From the NCBI RefSeq assembly GCF_015291725.1, contig NZ_CP030038.1:5135001-5199000 (forward strand): a stretch of DNA of 64,000 nt, read 5' to 3'. The notes beneath the pieces were generated by a model that saw only the letters and a program-made list of their open reading frames with translations, ran no database searches and had not been told where the DNA came from. Below are positions 26,001-33,776 of the stretch, piece by piece. The position numbers and the translations under genes are program-made. Source of the DNA: Bradyrhizobium sp. CCBAU 51765. GTDB lineage: Bacteria; Pseudomonadota; Alphaproteobacteria; Rhizobiales; Xanthobacteraceae. The first letter of the stretch is position 1. Every line of letters begins with the position of its first letter.

Positions 26001-28696
26001 ACAACGTGGCCACCGGCTCCCCCGATACGACCGATCCTTACGCGCTTGCGTGGGACACGCGTACGGCAAGCAATGGCGCGCACACTATCACCGCGATGGC
26101 GACCGACATAGACGGCCATACGACACTGTCAGCACCGATAACCGTCAACGTCGCGAACAGCAGCTTCTTCCAGAACGAGATCCTGGCGACGGGCTTCAAT
26201 CTGCCGACCGCGATCAAATTCCTGCCCGACGGCCGCATGCTGGTGGTGGAGCTCGCCGGCACGATCAAGACGATGCCGCCGCCCTATACCACACCCGATC
26301 CCACGCCCTTCCTGCAACTCACCAACATCGGCTCGGCGGGCGTACAGCAAGGCATCTATGACATAGCGCTCGACCCAAACTTCAGCACCAACCATTACTA
26401 TTACATCTTCTATACGCTGGGGACGCCGAACGTAGATCGCTTCTCGCGCTTCACGGCGAACGCAACGCTGACGGGTACCGTTCCTGGCAGCGAGTTCGTC
26501 ATTTATCAGGACTCGGAAATTGCCAACGCCGAGCACCACGGCGGAGCAATCAACTTCAGCAACGACGGCAAGATCCTTCTCACGACCGGGGAGCACTTTC
26601 AGGCTGGCGAAGCTCAGGATCTCACGAAGCCGCGCGGCAAGATCCTGCGATACAACATGGACGGTACCGTTCCCACTGACAATCCGTTCTATGACGGCAA
26701 CGGGCCGAACTACGATGCGGTATGGGCACTTGGTCTGCGGAATCCCTTCCGCGCCTACTACGACGCGCCCACAGGGCGGCTGATCATTGGCGATGTTGGC
26801 GGGAACGTCTACTCGACTGCAATCGAGGAAATCGACATCGGAGCAAAGGGTGCCAACTACGGCTGGCCGAACGTAGAAACTCCGAATGGGAATCCCGCCT
26901 ACACTGGACCAGCTTACTATTATCCGCACAACGGCCGCGACGCCGCAGTCGTCGCCGGGTTTGTCTATCACGGCACGCAGTTCCCAAGCAGCTATCAGGG
27001 CAGCTTCTTTTTTGCGGATTACACTCAGAACTGGATCAAGCGCATGACGTTTGACGCCAACGGAAGCGTCACCGGCGTCTTCAACTTCGAGCCAGCCGAC
27101 GGCTCGGTAGATGGCCCCTACGGGGACATTGTCTACTTGACCGAAGGCCCCGATGGCGCGCTTTACTATGTCGACCTCGGCTACTCCGATATCAGCGGTA
27201 CATTCGGCGTAAGCAAAATCCGCCGCATCGAATTCATTCAATCGGATCTGCCACCGGTCGCGACGGCTTCGGCATCACCAACGAAAGGACCCAGCCCGCT
27301 CACCGTCGACTTCTCCAGCGACGGTTCATCTGATCCGGAAGGAAAGCCTCTCACCTATTCTTGGAACTTCGGTGACGGCGCGACTTCGACCGCGGCCAAC
27401 CCGTCGCACACATATACAGTCTCCGGCCCGTATCAGGCCCGGCTGACGGTCTCCGACGGAGTCAATTCCACGCTATCGACCCCGATCGCGATCAGCGTCG
27501 GCAATAGTCCCGTTGTCAGCCTCCTTGCGCCAACCGATGGCGCGACCTTCAGGGCAGGCGACGTCATCACATTCAGCGGCACCGCGACCGATGCCGAAGA
27601 TGGTACACTCCCCGCAAGTGCCTACACCTGGAATATCGACTTCCTCCACGAAGGTCATGTTCATCCGGGCATCCCGATCACCGGCGTGACCAGCGGCACG
27701 CTCACGATCCCGACCTCCGGGCACGACTTCAGCGGGTTCACGCGGTACCGCATAATGCTGACTGTAACCGATTCCAGCGGGCTGCAATCGAGCCAATCCG
27801 TCACGATCTTCCCTGATAAGGTCAATCTAGACTTCGGCACGGCGCCGGCCGGACTCACGCTTTACCTGGACGGTATCGCGCGTACGACACCTTTCACCTA
27901 CGATACGCTCATCGGCTTCAACCACGAAATCGAAGCCCGCAACACGACGGTCGGCGCGACCACCTACAACTTCGTTTCGTGGTCGGATGGCGGAACTCAG
28001 GACCACATTATTGTCGTTCCCGTTGGCGGTGCCACCTACACTGCCATGTACAATGCAGTCACGGCGCCGGCACCGTTGGCATTCGTCCAAGCGAATTACG
28101 CCACCCCGCAATCCAACCAGACTCAGGTATCGGTTGCCTACACGAACGCCCAGACGACGGGGAATACAAACATCCTCGTAATCGGATGGAACAATACGAC
28201 ATCGAACATCACGTCAATCACGGACTCGGCCGGCAACGTCTATCAGCTCTCCGTCCCGACGGCGCGAGGCAGCGGTATCAGCCAGGCCATCTACTACGCC
28301 CCGAATATCAAGCAAGCGGCCGCCGGCGCCAACACTGTGACAGTGACCTTCAACACTGCGACTCAATACGTGGACATTCGCGCTCTGGAGTACAGTGGTC
28401 TCGCTCCCATCAATCCGTTTGACGTGGGCACCTCGGCGTCTGGCACTACCAATTCGGCAAACAGTGGAGCCGTTACGACCTCCACCGCGCACCAACTCAT
28501 TTTTGGTGCCGGAACGACCGTCGGTGGGTTTACGGGGGCGGGCAGTGGTTTTACCACGCGTGTCATTACGACCCCCGACCTTGATATCGCTCAAGACCGG
28601 TTCGTAACCGCCACGGGTACCTACAATGCGACCGCGTCTCTCCAGGGCTCCGCGGCATGGGTGATGCAAGTCGCGACCTTCAAGGCAGTGGGTTAG
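23003..28696 (+). CDS. Giant LEPR-XLL multidomain surface protein
   Basis: 1897 residues. No classical signal peptide; instead residues about 38-53 carry the LEPR-XLL tag (LILEVLEPRMLLAADP), known from very large exported proteins. Then: LamG-like lectin domain (about 58-265), Ig-like repeat (268-365), a further Ig-like segment (370-455), two fibronectin type III domains (460-645), Ig-like repeat (645-740), second LamG (745-955), Ig-like (960-1050), a glucose/sorbosone-dehydrogenase-like six-blade domain (1052-1410; LPTAIKFLPDGRMLVVE, ALGLRNPFRAYYDAPTGR, GANYGWPNVE), a PKD domain (YSWNFGDGATST, about 1420-1500) and beta-rich C-terminal domains. It is probably a surface or secreted carbohydrate-binding protein exported by the SecA/M50-HlyD set next to it. 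There is no RTX or sorting tail. Confidence 0.85.
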   Translation: MSRSWGLFGHFSRRILHDSATSDRKTIVDRKGDAGHSPLILEVLEPRMLLAADPLGTTAGYAFNEVSGTTTADASGHGIIGTLTNGPTFTAGRYGNAVALDGVNDYVDLGNPSALQLTGSMTLSAWVYVRSFPADDAPVVSKRNWGESGYQLDITADTGPRTIGFKLTNSSGGQMFRYGATALQSDTWYHVAGVYDAASQTLNVYLNGVLDNGQLMGTVTSSQQNSTANVNIGSRPGRTGFAFPGLIDDVRIADHALTPDQIQTDMATPLAGTADTIAPTVSLTSPSSIVSGTVNLAASASDNIGVAGVKFLLDGNTLIGTEDTTSPYGVSWTTSAASNGLHTLTAQARDAANNITNSTPVNITVDNQAPTGTVTINGGAAATNSTSVTLTLTATDAVTSVKQMRFSNSGSSYSTAEAFAPTKSWTLSSATGTKTVYVQFMDAAGNWSAAVTDTIVLDTTAPTISGRTATNITGSTAQVTWTTDEAATSRVEYGLTTSYGSSTTLDATLVTAHSVALTGLAPNTTYNYRVRSIDAAGNERISSNATFTTTATQDTTPPSTPTGLTATAASTTQINLSWNASPDNVAVTGYQVFRNGAQVGTPTTTTFSDTGLSPGTSYTYTVRARDAASNLSGQSIPASATTLTPDTTLPTATITGPTGSETVSGTITISANASDNAGVAGVTFLVDNIAVGGGEDLTSPYSVSWDTTTVANGVHTIAARARDTSGNTGDSLPVSITVSNTQTPGLVAAYSFDEGSGTTAGDSSGQSNLATLNNGVAWIAGKNGRAASFDGVNDFISIPNSASTNISGNALTLSMWINPQSLASGDSVVIGKFWNTTMSSPYYQYGLELRGGNQTDFYIGTSSGARVATGGTTLPFNQWSHLAITFDGAQVMTYVNGTLVNTQALSATITARGNPMRIGADASTAQFYKGALDDLRIYNRALTSAQVQSDMTTPVGNPTAGSPQVLIDSPINGAQVSGIVNVTADATDDTGIANVQFYIDNVATGSPDTTDPYALAWDTRTASNGAHTITAMATDIDGHTTLSAPITVNVANSSFFQNEILATGFNLPTAIKFLPDGRMLVVELAGTIKTMPPPYTTPDPTPFLQLTNIGSAGVQQGIYDIALDPNFSTNHYYYIFYTLGTPNVDRFSRFTANATLTGTVPGSEFVIYQDSEIANAEHHGGAINFSNDGKILLTTGEHFQAGEAQDLTKPRGKILRYNMDGTVPTDNPFYDGNGPNYDAVWALGLRNPFRAYYDAPTGRLIIGDVGGNVYSTAIEEIDIGAKGANYGWPNVETPNGNPAYTGPAYYYPHNGRDAAVVAGFVYHGTQFPSSYQGSFFFADYTQNWIKRMTFDANGSVTGVFNFEPADGSVDGPYGDIVYLTEGPDGALYYVDLGYSDISGTFGVSKIRRIEFIQSDLPPVATASASPTKGPSPLTVDFSSDGSSDPEGKPLTYSWNFGDGATSTAANPSHTYTVSGPYQARLTVSDGVNSTLSTPIAISVGNSPVVSLLAPTDGATFRAGDVITFSGTATDAEDGTLPASAYTWNIDFLHEGHVHPGIPITGVTSGTLTIPTSGHDFSGFTRYRIMLTVTDSSGLQSSQSVTIFPDKVNLDFGTAPAGLTLYLDGIARTTPFTYDTLIGFNHEIEARNTTVGATTYNFVSWSDGGTQDHIIVVPVGGATYTAMYNAVTAPAPLAFVQANYATPQSNQTQVSVAYTNAQTTGNTNILVIGWNNTTSNITSITDSAGNVYQLSVPTARGSGISQAIYYAPNIKQAAAGANTVTVTFNTATQYVDIRALEYSGLAPINPFDVGTSASGTTNSANSGAVTTSTAHQLIFGAGTTVGGFTGAGSGFTTRVITTPDLDIAQDRFVTATGTYNATASLQGSAAWVMQVATFKAVG

Positions 28697-28992
28697 TCCG
28701 CATGCCGCGATCCCGAGGCCTATGCGGCAATGCCGTCGTGCACCACCTCGTGCGTAGCAATGCCCTGAATAGCCAACGTACCCACACGAGCCCAGTCGTC
28801 TGGCAGCTGGTCGGTCGAACTGACGCACCGAGGCGCCGGACCGAGGAGGACGATGGCTTGCGAGGAGCCATGCATGTGCTCGACCACCGCGGGGGCTCCA
28901 GGGATGGAGAGATCTTAGACGGTTCGAAATGGCGCTCCGGTTGTCGCCGGGGCCTTTCACGACTAAGTTGAGGTAGCACGAGGCACTATATT
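28697..28992. other. Intergenic region between the giant protein and the exosortase gene
   Basis: About 300 GC-rich bases with overlapping open frames on both strands but no recognisable protein. CCGCAT (28697) and ATGCGG form a loose inverted repeat just after the stop, too weak to call a terminator. Confidence 0.35.
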
Positions 28993-29847
28993 ATGACTGC
29001 TTCGGATGAACCGATTGTCGGAAGCTACGCATCGCCCCTGGTGAAGGATCTAACTCGTGGCGGATTCTTCGCAGGATTATTTGCTCTGGGCTGCGCCAGC
29101 GGTCTAGCGTCCCGTGTCATTCAATCGATCCACGGACTTGGATGGCTCGATGCGCTTCTCGACACGTTTGAGATCAGTGTAATCGTTTGGATATCATGTG
29201 TCGCTGGAGTTTCCCTCGTTCTTCAAGAGCGAACGATTGGGATTCGTTCTTCAGAACTCGTCTTGGGAGCGGCCTTTGTGCTGCTCGCCATTCTACCGGT
29301 AGGTCCCGCCAGTTGGCTGGCAGTATCCGCGCTCAGTCTCTATGTCATCAGCACGTCCGATGCCTCTTCGACACGGCGTGGCGCTCTCATCCTTCTTGCC
29401 GTTACTGTGCCCATGCTTTGGAGCCGGTTGTTCTTTCATTTCTTTGCCGAGCTAATTTTGCGGATCGACGCCGCACTCGTCGGTTGGATATTGCGTACCC
29501 CCCGAACCGGAGACGTCGTCGAATTTGCCGACGCGTCCGGCGTTCTGGTCATTCTGCCGGGCTGTTCCTCGCTCGCAAACGTGTCGCTTGCATTTCTCTG
29601 CTGGGTGACCGTGAGCCAGTTAGCCCGCCACAAGAGATCTGCTTACGATCTATTCTGGTGTCTAATGGCTTGCTTCTCGGTCGTAGCCGTGAATGTCACT
29701 CGTATAAGCTTTATGGGCTTGAGCCAATGGCACTACGCCATGTTCCATAGTTGGTGGGGAGGCGCGGTCGCGAACACAGCCATTTTGGGCCTGACGGTCG
29801 GCTTCTGCATGCTGGGGGTGAGGCGTGAACTGCTCCGCCCGCTTTAA
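28993..29847 (+). CDS. Exosortase/archaeosortase-family membrane transpeptidase
   Basis: 284 residues with about eight hydrophobic segments. The three catalytic residues of the family are visible: C191 in LPGCSSLANVSL, R237 in NVTRISFMG and H252 in HSWWG. Exosortases cleave a C-terminal sorting tail (motif, membrane helix, basic end) in the membrane and pass the protein on. The subfamily cannot be fixed by eye. It overlaps the next gene by 23 bases, and a small protein with a matching tail is encoded about 600 bases on. The nearby polysaccharide locus fits the known link between exosortases and exopolysaccharide. Confidence 0.85.
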   Translation: MTASDEPIVGSYASPLVKDLTRGGFFAGLFALGCASGLASRVIQSIHGLGWLDALLDTFEISVIVWISCVAGVSLVLQERTIGIRSSELVLGAAFVLLAILPVGPASWLAVSALSLYVISTSDASSTRRGALILLAVTVPMLWSRLFFHFFAELILRIDAALVGWILRTPRTGDVVEFADASGVLVILPGCSSLANVSLAFLCWVTVSQLARHKRSAYDLFWCLMACFSVVAVNVTRISFMGLSQWHYAMFHSWWGGAVANTAILGLTVGFCMLGVRRELLRPL

Positions 29848-30301
29848 CTGGGTTATCGCGGCCGTGCTATTGCTGGCCACTGCGTGGAAGATTGCGATCC
29901 CATTTGAAAATCCAGGCCAGCTAAGAGAGGATCTCGTTAGATTCCTCGAACAAAATCACTTCAGCGTCGTAGCGACCAATGAAGTTACGACTGGCACTCT
30001 GATCATCCGCGCCACCAGAGCGTCATGTCAGTTGCAAGTCGCAAAGCTTACTCCTGACGGCTCCAACAGAAATCTCGTTCGACATCTGGCAACAGGAACC
30101 GATCGCTCGTTCGTCGTGTTTCGGGGCCAAGTGTACGCGCAACAGCCGATAGCCTGGACGGTGCTTCATTATCTGTGGTCGAGATTTCTTCGCGAACTTG
30201 GATTCGTTCGACACATCACCCCGGTCATCGACGTGGCGGAGAGCTTGGGCTGCAATGCAGAACGGCTTCCATGGGCTGAAATTCAGAATCGCACCGCGTG
30301 A
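29825..30301 (+). CDS. Exosortase-linked membrane-anchored protein of unknown function
   Basis: 158 residues from GTG at 29825, overlapping the end of the exosortase gene by 23 bases, so translation is coupled. One N-terminal membrane segment (FNWVIAAVLLLATAWKIAI) is followed by a periplasmic domain of about 125 residues with two cysteines (ATRASCQLQ and SLGCNAER). Small proteins encoded directly after exosortase genes, such as EpsI-like ones, are common, but I could not match this one to a named family. It is likely an accessory to the sortase, by position. Confidence 0.55.
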   Translation: MNCSARFNWVIAAVLLLATAWKIAIPFENPGQLREDLVRFLEQNHFSVVATNEVTTGTLIIRATRASCQLQVAKLTPDGSNRNLVRHLATGTDRSFVVFRGQVYAQQPIAWTVLHYLWSRFLRELGFVRHITPVIDVAESLGCNAERLPWAEIQNRTA

Positions 30302-30399
30302 TTCAGCTTCGACCTTCTCGTGCGACCATCGGATTTTGATGGTACCGGCGTCAAATCGTCGCGCGCGCATTCTCCATCGGTCTCCATCCAAGATTTATA

Positions 30400-30471
30400 T
30401 TGACACCTATTTTAAATTCTGGTGATTATAATATTTGAAATATTTATTTTATAAACTGCAGGAGAAGAGCC
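30400..30471 (+). promoter_or_regulatory. AT-rich promoter island and strong ribosome site for the 77-residue gene
   Basis: TTGACACC near 30399, then a 60-base AT-rich run including GATTATAATATTTG, precede the ATG at 30472. CAGGAGAAGAGCC directly before the ATG is one of the best ribosome sites in the window, suggesting strong independent expression of the small protein. Confidence 0.5.
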
Positions 30472-30705
30472 ATGACGTTGCCCGGGTGGGTTCTTGCCAT
30501 TTTCCTCACGATGGCCGCAGCGATCCCGGCCGGCGTCTATTTTACGGCTACACTGTTCTTTCCTCCTGACCAAAGCTACACCTACGTCGGTCAGGGAACA
30601 GCACAGGGCGCACCTGGACCGGTCGCGGGCGCGGGGCTATCCTTCGCCGCAGTTGCATATGCGGCGTATTGGATAATCAGGCGCCGTCAGCGCAAACCGG
30701 ACTAG
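30472..30705 (+). CDS. Small protein with N-terminal helix and C-terminal sorting-type tail
   Basis: 77 residues. An N-terminal hydrophobic segment (VLAIFLTMAAAIPAGVYF) can act as signal or anchor; a short polar loop (PPDQSYTYVGQGTAQGA) follows. Then comes GPVAGAGL (residues 49-56), a membrane helix (about 57-69) and RRRQRK at the end. This order (GPxxGAGL, helix, arginine cluster) is the layout of PEP-CTERM-type exosortase sorting tails in their alphaproteobacterial form. It is the only such tail I found in the window and lies just downstream of the exosortase. If cleaved, only about 30 residues would remain, so it may be a structural mini-protein or propeptide. Confidence 0.6.
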   Translation: MTLPGWVLAIFLTMAAAIPAGVYFTATLFFPPDQSYTYVGQGTAQGAPGPVAGAGLSFAAVAYAAYWIIRRRQRKPD

Positions 30706-31188
30706 GCGCGACGTGATCGGACTCTGTACCGCGCGAAGTCGAATGATCCGGCTCGGGGCGTATGGCGTACGAGCAGCGAGGGAGCGGCGGCCAGCTTCAA
30801 GCCCGCGCGGTTTGCAAGCCGGGTCCCACCGCCCTCCCGACCGGCAGGCCACACCTGCGTAGGTGGACGAATGCGGTTTCAGCGCGACGCGGCCCCAGTC
30901 GCGGCTCATGCCGGCGCGCTGCTCCTGTTGTGACCGCTGTCGAGACTCTCCAGATAGTCGTCGATCTTCCGGTTTGAGCGCGGCGAAGCGCATCGTCGCA
31001 GTCCGCCCACGTGAATCCCGATCGATGTCGGGCGGCGCAATGGAGAAGCTTCTCAAGTTCGGCACGGAACGCGCATCGCCTATTCGGAGCAGCAGCAACT
31101 TAACGCCAAGAATAATTATAATCGTTGATTTAATCGTTCACCGAAGCCTGATCTTCAAACAGGCTTTCCTCGGGAAGGACGGATCTAA
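30706..31188. other. Gene-poor region before the IS66 insertion
   Basis: About 480 bases. The GC-rich part (30706-31090) has overlapping frames on both strands without recognisable content. An AT-rich stretch with AATAATTATAATCG (31107-31150) resembles the other promoter islands and lies before the 103-residue frame. Confidence 0.35.
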
Positions 31189-31500
31189 ATGCCGGATGAG
31201 CTACTCGTCATTCTAGGGGCCGAGACTATAATACTTGCCTGCGTGGCGGTGATGACCCTGGACGCCAAGCGAATGGACGTGCTGAGCGGACGGTCGCTCG
31301 AGCGATCGGTAGTTCCGCCCGGGGGCAACGGACATCCGTCACGGTCGATCCGTCGAAAGCCGCGTGCTCTACCGCGGTTGATCGGGAGGTGGGCGACCTC
31401 ACGATGTCCGCCCCGCCAGATCTCTTGCGGCGAGCTGACATCACCAGAACGCCGCGGTTGGGTCCTCGAGCCAGGCTACAGATTCTGTCTTGGCTCGTGA
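31189..31500 (+). CDS. Hypothetical 103-residue protein with N-terminal hydrophobic segment
   Basis: ATG at 31189 follows GGGAAGGACGGATCTAA, a plausible ribosome site, and an AT-rich promoter-like stretch. The start MPDELLVILGAETIILACVA could be a membrane anchor; the rest is basic and proline-rich without known domains. Its TGA (31498-31500) lies inside the 8-bp target duplication of the IS66 element, so the insertion fell at the very end of the frame and spared it. Coding status is uncertain. Confidence 0.35.
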   Translation: MPDELLVILGAETIILACVAVMTLDAKRMDVLSGRSLERSVVPPGGNGHPSRSIRRKPRALPRLIGRWATSRCPPRQISCGELTSPERRGWVLEPGYRFCLGS

Positions 31501-31503
31501 TGC
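31496..31503. repeat. Target-site duplication of IS66 element A (partner 38186-38193)
   Basis: CGTGATGC is present immediately outside both terminal inverted repeats of element A, nearly 6.7 kb apart, showing that the whole nested block entered or grew at this one site. Confidence 0.9.
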
Positions 31504-32010
31504 GTAAGCGTCGTTCTCAGGCCACGGCTTTGAGGGCTTGAGCTCGGTAGGCCCAGGGCAGTAGCTGATCGATGTCGCGGTTTGGATGCCCGTTGACGAT
31601 CCTGGTCAGGACGTCGGCAAGATAGGCGAGCGGATCGACGTCGTTGATCTTGCAAGTCTCGACCAAGGTAGCGACGACGGCCCAATGTTCGGCGCCACCG
31701 TCGGATCCGGCAAACAGCGCATTCTTGCGGCTGAGCTTGATGCCACGGATTGATCGTTCGACGGTATTGTTGTCGAGTTCGATGCGCCCGTCGTCGATGA
31801 AGCGCGTCAGCCCTTGCCAGCGCGAGAGGGCGTAGCGAATGGTCTCGGCGAGCTTGCCCTTTTGGCTGATGAGAGCGAGCTTGGCACGCAACCAGGTCTC
31901 AAAGGCCTGGGCCAGTGGTCGGCTCTTCTGCTGCCGCACGAGGCGACGTTCCTCGGCGCTGCGGCCGCGGATTTCCTTCTCGATCGCATAGAATGCGGCG
32001 ATGTGCTTTG

Positions 32011-33057
32011 GAGCGTTTCACATTTTGATTGAAGCATAACCGGCGCTTGCGAAGTAGTTGGCGCATTCGCGAGGCTGGATGTCCTGGACGAGGTGACCGA
32101 TATGGCGCCAGGTGTCCTCGATGGTGCGCTTCTGAGCTTGCCGCATCCAATGTTTGATCTTGGAGAAGGCCTGTTCGATCGGGTTGAGGTCGGGCGAGTA
32201 TGGCGGCAGGTACCAGAGCCTGGCGCCGGCAGCCTTGATCATCTGCCTGATGGCTTTCGACTTGTGGCTTCCGAGATTGTCGAGAATGACGATGTCCCCC
32301 TCGCGCAGGGTTGGCAGGAGAAGGTGCTTCACATAAGCGCGGAAGCATTCGCCGTTGATGGGGCCGTCGAAGACGCAGGGTGCTGTGAGTTGGTCATGGC
32401 GGAGTGCGCCGAGGAATGTGAGGGTACGCCAATGCCCGTGCGGGGCGAAGCCACGCAGGCGTGCCCCTTTGGGGCCCCAGCCTCGCAAAGGGGCCATGTT
32501 GGTCTTGATCCAGGTCTCATCGATGAAGACGAGCCGACCCGGATCAAGTCCGGCCTGCCAGGATCGCCAACGCTGGCGCCTACGAGAGACGTCGGCGCGA
32601 GCCTGTTCGAGGGCGAACAATGTTTTTTTTGAACCGCAGCCCTTCCCGGCGTAGGAACAGCCAGACCGCGTTGTGTGAAACCTTGACCCCACGGGCTGCC
32701 AGTTCCGCCTTCAGGCCATGCAGCGTCAGATGCGGCGTCTGAGTGATCCGTTCGACGATGAAGGCGCGATGCGGATCAAGCACAGGCTTGCGGTGACCCC
32801 CCATCTTGCCAGGCGCTACCGAACCGGTCGCTCGATAACGCTGTGACCACTTCACAACTGACGAGACCGCAACGCCAAACCGTTCCGCCACAGATCGGCA
32901 GCTCTCACCTTTGGCAACAGCGGATACCGCGCGCTTGCGCAAATCGTTGGAAATTGGTCGCACCATCGGATGCTGGCCTCCAGCCCAGCCAGCATCTTGA
33001 ATCATATTCGCCCCAGATCCGGAATCCCTTCCGATTCAATAAATTCGTGAACCGCTC
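32011..33057 (-). mobile_element. IS630-family element inserted in tnpC of element A
   Basis: The ends are related inverted repeats: GAGCGTTTCACATTTTGATT from 32011 and GAGCGGTTCACGAATTTATT reading inwards from 33057, both continuing GAA. About 1.05 kb with one transposase gene in two frames, as usual for the family. IS630 elements duplicate TA; a clean TA pair is not visible here, so an end base may have changed. It lies between the tnpC codons for ASEA and IAAFYAIEKE. Confidence 0.85.
32018..32966 (-). pseudogene. IS630-family transposase in two frames joined at an A8 run
   Basis: From ATG at 32966 the first frame reads MVRPISNDLRKRAVSAVAKG with an HTH (SVAERFGVAVSSVVKWSQRY) and continues to LFLRREGLRFKK. 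At the eight-A run (32623-32630) the reading must shift to go on as TLFALEQARADVSRRRQRW. The second frame holds the DDE core: LVFIDETWIKTNM, VILDNLGSHKSKAIRQ and YSPDLNPIEQAFSKIK. IS630 relatives may use slippage at A-runs, so this could be programmed; equally it may be a one-base mutation. Confidence 0.8.
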
Positions 33058-33124
33058 TAGTCTAGCGCCTCGCTTGCGATCGGCGCGGGGCCGGGTGTCG
33101 CGAGTTCATAGAAGTTGCGCCGCA

Positions 33125-33132
33125 TGTGCACC
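33125..33132. repeat. Target-site duplication of IS66 element B (partner 36248-36255)
   Basis: TGTGCACC stands directly outside both inverted repeats of element B. Keeping one copy restores the codons Trp-Val-His-Met-Arg-Arg of the interrupted tnpC. Confidence 0.9.
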
Positions 33133-33173
33133 GTAAGCGTAGCTCTGCAGCCCTTTTGAATGGCGCTTGACGC

Positions 33174-33776
33174 CTATTTTGTTCGCGTGGCGCGTCGCCG
33201 CGGTATCCATGTGTCGGACAACGCGTTGACGGCGGCTTCGAGCGCCTTCCGGTCGACGACGTTGGGATCGAACCGCTCCGGGCCCCAGAGGCGCATGTGT
33301 TCGTGCTCGGGATGGCCGGGGTCGCTGATGGCGGCGAGGTATTCGGCATAGCCTGGCGCACCGCCGACGTCTTCCGGAGGACAACGACCGGCGGCCTCGA
33401 GCAGGAAGGGAAGCCCCTCCGTCGTGGTGTTCTCGAACCATTTTTCGAGCTTGATCACATGGTCCCAGCTGTCGCCGAAGTCATAGAGATAATGGATCGT
33501 CTTGGCGCCGGTCTCGCGAACGACATCGCAAAGCCGCGCTTTGCTGGCATCCATGGGCTGGTGGCCATAATCGTTGTGGGGGTCAGGAATCCCCCAACGG
33601 ACCTCGCCAGCGAAGAACTCGAAGAGGTGGCTGTTCGTCCAGCCGAATGCCTCCTGAAGCGCCAGATGCAGCCGATCAAGGCGCAGGGTGACGGGTACGA
33701 CAAGGCGACGCATCACCTCCGGCTTCACATCCTTGAGGGTCACCTTGATCCGGACCGCGGTCGTGTTCAGGCTCAT
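33174..33776 (-). CDS. Plasmid pRiA4b ORF-3 family protein (IS66 passenger gene)
   Basis: 200 residues from ATG at 33776 (MSLNTTAVRIKVTLKDVKPE). The family pattern is clear: WRR-like start replaced by VMRRLVVPVTLRLDRLHLAL, then FGWTNSHLFEFFAGEVRWG, FLYDFGD-type YDFGDSWDHVIKLEK, and CPPEDVGGAPGYAEYLAAI near the end. The start overlaps the tnpC stop as ATGA (33773-33776), so it is translated with the transposase. The gene lies inside the inverted repeats and therefore moves with the element. Function is unknown. Confidence 0.88.
   Translation of the reverse strand: MSLNTTAVRIKVTLKDVKPEVMRRLVVPVTLRLDRLHLALQEAFGWTNSHLFEFFAGEVRWGIPDPHNDYGHQPMDASKARLCDVVRETGAKTIHYLYDFGDSWDHVIKLEKWFENTTTEGLPFLLEAAGRCPPEDVGGAPGYAEYLAAISDPGHPEHEHMRLWGPERFDPNVVDRKALEAAVNALSDTWIPRRRATRTK

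Noticed and set aside
28657..28979. Open frames of about 100 codons on both strands between the giant protein and exosortase genes
   Set aside because: Composition is arginine/serine/proline-rich as in GC-rich shadow frames, and no start context is present.
32011..33057. TA target duplication for the IS630 element
   Set aside because: The right flank has CTAG, but the left flank reads CTTTG, so a TA pair cannot be claimed.
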